From positions 3,583-10,254 of the forward strand of contig HF991970.1 in the NCBI GenBank assembly GCA_000433135.1: a stretch of DNA of 6,672 nucleotides, written 5' to 3'. Numbering within the stretch: the stretch's first letter is position 1; each line of letters opens with the position of its first letter. This stretch comes from Clostridium sp. CAG:921 (GTDB lineage Bacteria; Bacillota; Clostridia; TANB77; CAG-465). The position numbers and the translations under genes were made by a program. Of this stretch, positions 6,661 to 6,672 are shown one piece after another. The notes under the pieces are model-generated. The model had not been told where the DNA came from, did not search any database, and worked only from the letters and a program-made list of their open reading frames with translations.

Positions 6661-6672
6661 AATATTTAATTA

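Noticed and set aside
1..6672. CRISPR array, tRNA or rRNA genes, insertion sequence or integrase
   Set aside because: No regularly spaced repeats, no cloverleaf-like or rRNA-like sequence and no transposase or recombinase motif were seen. The only two-copy direct repeat brackets a non-transposase gene.

Overview
The window is very AT-rich DNA. AAA, ATA, AGA and GAA codons dominate, TGG encodes Trp, the stops are TAA, and strong AGGAGG-type ribosome binding sites are present. This fits a low-GC Bacillota-type bacterium (Clostridia or a related gut lineage) using the standard bacterial code. That lineage call is an inference from composition and gene style only. All genes that can be supported read on the + strand.

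Region 1 (2-1294) is the 3' part of a large Gly/Ser/Thr/Asn-rich protein whose short repeats look like the rungs of a right-handed parallel beta-helix. It is probably an exported surface or adhesin-type protein. It ends before a nearly ideal intrinsic terminator (1319-1367), which separates it from what follows. Region 2 (1368-1508) is an AT-rich intergenic stretch with two candidate promoters and an AGGAGG ribosome binding site. Region 3 (1509-5837) is a 1442-residue superfamily 1 helicase of the UPF1/Dna2-like (COG1112-type) kind. It has a very long helical insertion between motifs Ia and II and a C-terminal PD-(D/E)XK nuclease domain of the Vsr/DUF559/MTES_1575 type. Large helicase-nuclease fusions of this kind are recurrent in prokaryotic defence islands.

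Region 4 (5838-6672) begins with a 90-base gap and then a small, charged, helical gene of unknown function (5928-6571). It has a good ribosome binding site, but its reading frame breaks at an A7 run. The break lies exactly on A AAA AAG, the dnaX-type slippery heptamer, and a -1 shift there would give a protein of about 214 residues. The gene is bracketed by two copies of a 22-bp direct repeat (one mismatch), one right after the helicase stop and one 7 bases after its own stop. A 13-bp hairpin closes the window.

The most coherent reading is a two-gene unit, helicase-nuclease plus a small companion protein, expressed from the 1368-1508 region and possibly defensive. The linkage, the defence role and the frameshift mechanism are inferences. 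The helicase motifs, nuclease motif, terminator, direct repeats and frame break are seen directly.
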